Shown in pieces: positions 6,310 through 8,006 of a DNA stretch of 8,006 nt (position 1 is the stretch's first letter; every line of letters begins with the position of its first letter). Origin of the DNA: Clostridiales bacterium (lineage in GTDB: Bacteria > Bacillota > Clostridia > Oscillospirales > Acutalibacteraceae); contig JAAVYX010000024.1 of NCBI GenBank assembly GCA_022791355.1, forward strand, positions 1-8,006, read 5' to 3'. The notes under the pieces were generated by a model, which was given only the letters and a program-made list of their open reading frames with translations, was not told where the DNA came from and searched no databases. A program made the position numbers and the translations under genes.

Positions 6310-6438
6310 ATGCAATACAAATGGGAAGAGCTATTGCGCCATAACTTTCGAAACGGACGAATGCGCCTGCTGAATAAAAATACGGATACGCGTTCAAAAT
6401 CACGCCTTCCTCGCGCTGTTCACATGGGTAGCTCCTAG
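6310..6438 (+). CDS. Small basic ORF (42 aa) in the metY leader
   Basis: ATG at 6310 with AAGGAG (6297-6302) seven bases upstream, among the best-spaced ribosome binding sites in the window, opens a 42-codon frame ending in TAG at 6436-6438. The peptide begins MQYKWEELLRHNF and has a basic core, RNGRMRLLNKN, with seven arginines overall; it has no cysteine and only three methionines besides the start. No domain or signal peptide is recognised. It sits just downstream of the dyad operator and 104 bases upstream of metY. It could be a leader peptide whose translation affects metY expression, an independent small protein, or a chance ORF. The high-quality ribosome binding site argues for translation. 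Confidence 0.55.
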   Translation: MQYKWEELLRHNFRNGRMRLLNKNTDTRSKSRLPRAVHMGSS

Positions 6439-6542
6439 CGGCTATAAGCCTTGTACGGCTGTTCCGCCGTTTCCAGGCCGCCGTCGCAAGGACTCTCTCG
6501 AGCAGGGAACGAGCCGGCGATTTGCGAAAGGATTTGGTGTAT
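6439..6542 (+). other. Untranslated stretch between small ORF and metY
   Basis: GC-rich leader segment with small potential stems: AGCC/GGCT around 6449-6462, and TCGCAA (6484-6489) pairing with TTGCGA (6522-6527), just before the metY ribosome binding site AAAGGA (6527-6532). No T run, T-box signature (AGGGTGGNACCGCG) or SAM-I riboswitch signature was seen. If the second stem forms, it would abut the metY ribosome binding site. Confidence 0.35.
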
Positions 6543-7820
6543 ATGTCTTTTAAATTTGAAACCCTACAGCTCCACGCGGGGCAGGAGCAGGCCGACCCGG
6601 CCACCGGCGCGCGGGCAGTGCCCATTTATCAGACGGCGGCCTATGTCTTTGACAATGCCGACCATGCCGCCGCCCGGTTTGATCTTAGCGACGCGGGGAA
6701 TATCTACGGCCGGCTGACCAATCCCACCCAAGAGGTTTTGGAAAAACGGATTGCAGCTCTGGAGGGGGGCGCGGCGGCCCTAGCCGTGGCCTCTGGAGCC
6801 GCCGCTGTCGCCTATACTCTGCAAAACCTGGCTTTTGCCGGCGACCATATCGTAGCGGCCAAGACCATCTACGGCGGCAGTTATAACCTGCTGGCCCATA
6901 CGCTGCCCAGTTATGGTATCGCCGCCGCCTTTGTGGACCCGGATGCGCCGGGGGCCTTTGAAGAGGCCATCCAGCCCAATACCAAGGCGATTTTTATCGA
7001 GACTCTGGGTAATCCCAACTCTAATCTGATTGATATAAAAGCTGTGGCCGATATCGCCCACGCCCACGGCGTCCCTCTGGTGGTGGACAGCACCTTTACC
7101 ACCCCCTATCTGCTCCGTCCCATCGAGTACGGCGCGGATATCGTGGTCCATTCGGCCACCAAGTTTATCGGGGGACACGGCACCACCCTAGGCGGCCTGA
7201 TTGTGGACAGCGGCCGTTTCGACTGGGCGGCCAGCGGCAAATTTCCCTCTCTCACCGAGCCCAATCCCAGCTACCATGGAGTGCGTTTTACCGAGGCGGC
7301 GGGGAAGGCGGCCTTTGTCACCAAAATCCGGGCGGTACTCCTGCGGGATACCGGCGCCGCCCTTTCTCCCTTCAACGCCTTTCTGCTTTTGCAGGGGTTG
7401 GAAACCCTCTCCCTGCGGGTGGAACGGCATGTGGAAAACGCCCTGCGGGCGGTGGACTATCTCTCCCGTCATCCCAAGGTGGAAAGGGTTAACCATCCCA
7501 GCCTGCCTGACAGTCCGTATCATGCCCTGTACCAGTCTTACTTCCCCAAGGGGGGCGGGTCCATCTTCACCTTCCAAATCAAGGGAGGCGAAAGGGAGGC
7601 CAAGGCCTTTATCGACCGGCTGCAAATTTTCTCCCTGCTGGCCAATGTGGCCGACCAAAAGTCCCTGGTGATCCATCCGGCCAGCACCACCCATTCCCAG
7701 CTAAGCGCCGAGGAATGCAGGGAACAGGGGATTTATTCCAATACCGTCCGTCTGTCCGTGGGCACCGAGCATATCGACGACCTTCTGGCCGATCTGGAAC
7801 AGGCGCTGCAAGCGGTATAA
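6543..7820 (+). CDS. metY: O-acetylhomoserine sulfhydrylase (O-acetylhomoserine aminocarboxypropyltransferase)
   Basis: PLP-dependent enzyme of the Cys/Met metabolism family that forms L-homocysteine from O-acetyl-L-homoserine and sulfide, the direct-sulfhydrylation route to methionine; cytosolic, normally a tetramer. The ATG at 6543 is chosen because MSFKFETLQLHAGQ is the standard family N-terminus and AAAGGA lies 10 bases upstream; an in-frame TTG at 6522 is less likely. At 425 aa it is full length. Visible features are YGRLTNPT (Y55, R57, which bind PLP phosphate in the neighbouring subunit), the D182 region (VVDSTF), and SATKFIGGHG with the PLP lysine K207. It ends with the SVGTEHIDDLLADLEQAL segment typical of the family. 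Family members can also use O-succinylhomoserine or O-acetylserine, so the exact substrate is by family resemblance. Confidence 0.96.
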   Translation: MSFKFETLQLHAGQEQADPATGARAVPIYQTAAYVFDNADHAAARFDLSDAGNIYGRLTNPTQEVLEKRIAALEGGAAALAVASGAAAVAYTLQNLAFAGDHIVAAKTIYGGSYNLLAHTLPSYGIAAAFVDPDAPGAFEEAIQPNTKAIFIETLGNPNSNLIDIKAVADIAHAHGVPLVVDSTFTTPYLLRPIEYGADIVVHSATKFIGGHGTTLGGLIVDSGRFDWAASGKFPSLTEPNPSYHGVRFTEAAGKAAFVTKIRAVLLRDTGAALSPFNAFLLLQGLETLSLRVERHVENALRAVDYLSRHPKVERVNHPSLPDSPYHALYQSYFPKGGGSIFTFQIKGGEREAKAFIDRLQIFSLLANVADQKSLVIHPASTTHSQLSAEECREQGIYSNTVRLSVGTEHIDDLLADLEQALQAV

Positions 7821-7876
7821 AAGGGCCTGTATCCCGGAATGGCGGCAGGCTCTCGCAACAATTTATGCGGAGCGTA

Positions 7877-7903
7877 TGCTTTGCCGTGCAAAGCAAAATT
7901 TTT
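7877..7903 (+). terminator. Possible intrinsic terminator after metY
   Basis: TGCTTTGC (7877-7884) pairs with GCAAAGCA (7888-7895) around a CGT loop, and a five-T run follows at 7899-7903 after three A's. The offset of the T run is slightly long, so efficiency is uncertain. A weaker stem (GGGCCTG with CAGGCTC, about 7823-7852) lies nearer the stop but lacks T's. Confidence 0.4.
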
Positions 7904-7910
7904 GCGAAGC

Positions 7911-8006
7911 CCTCTAGCGCTCCTCACTGGCGTCCTGGTTTGGCCAAAGGCCAAACCTCTAGAAGCGTCCCTTGCGGGAAGCAACGAATGGCCAAAGGCC
8001 ATTCGC
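7911..8006. repeat. Two related palindromic repeat units
   Basis: Each unit opens with CCTCTAG (7911-7917 and 7956-7962) and ends with a hairpin built on the shared core TGGCCAAAGGCCA. Hairpin 1 is GGTTTGGCC/GGCCAAACC (7937-7945 with 7949-7957); hairpin 2 is CGAATGGCC/GGCCATTCG (7985-7993 with 7997-8005). Both have an AAA loop and perfect 9-bp stems. The outer stem bases differ between units, yet both arms change together, so pairing is kept. The array runs to the window edge and may continue. It resembles a REP- or MITE-like intergenic repeat; no coding sense is seen. Confidence 0.8.

Noticed and set aside
6300..6542. SAM-I riboswitch or T-box ahead of metY
   Set aside because: Neither the SAM-I core words nor the T-box AGGGTGGNACCGCG sequence is present, and there is no terminator with a U run before metY.
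6522..6542. TTG start seven codons upstream for metY
   Set aside because: The ATG at 6543 gives the standard family N-terminus and better spacing from AAAGGA.
7733..8002. 89-codon minus-strand ORF over the metY end and palindromes
   Set aside because: It is made largely from palindromic repeat DNA and metY antisense, with no recognisable domain.

Overview
The window looks like chromosomal DNA from a GC-rich member of the Clostridia, most likely Oscillospirales/Oscillospiraceae. This rests on the comEC-holA gene order, strong AGGAGG-type ribosome binding sites, an RNase M5-type Toprim protein, a Clostridia-style WYL regulator and an Rrf2 regulator of the usual Firmicutes form. No phage, plasmid, IS, CRISPR or RNA genes were recognised. 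The taxonomic call comes from protein character only.

Layout. Bases 1-200 hold a tandem repeat of 93-base period whose copies each fold into a perfect 14-bp hairpin; the array runs off the left edge. Next comes a tightly packed plus-strand operon: comEC (DNA-uptake channel, 319-2541), holA (DNA polymerase III delta subunit, 2538-3581), an rnmV-like RNase M5 (3578-4435) and a WYL-domain regulator (about 4441-5445). The first two junctions are 4-base start/stop overlaps with GTG or TTG starts, and the third is a GTG start near or overlapping the previous stop. This suggests translational coupling. Bases 5446-5746 are non-coding and rich in hairpins.

The second half is about regulation and sulfur metabolism. 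An Rrf2-family regulator with four cysteines (5747-6157) is followed by an AT-rich stretch with two clean inverted repeats, a likely promoter, and a short basic ORF with a good ribosome binding site (6310-6438). Then comes a complete O-acetylhomoserine sulfhydrylase, metY (6543-7820), which makes homocysteine from O-acetylhomoserine and sulfide. The simplest model is that the Rrf2 protein senses sulfur, cysteine or Fe-S status and controls metY through the nearby dyads. That is inference. Bases 7821-8006 hold a possible intrinsic terminator and two palindromes sharing the core TGGCCAAAGGCCA.

Most unusual items: the covarying 93-base hairpin repeat; an insert of about 90 residues, repetitive and Cys/Gln/Arg-rich, between the two domains of RNase M5; a ComEC whose C-terminal metallo-beta-lactamase-like domain has lost its metal-binding motif; and the small ORF plus dyads ahead of metY. 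No wholly new multi-gene system is evident.
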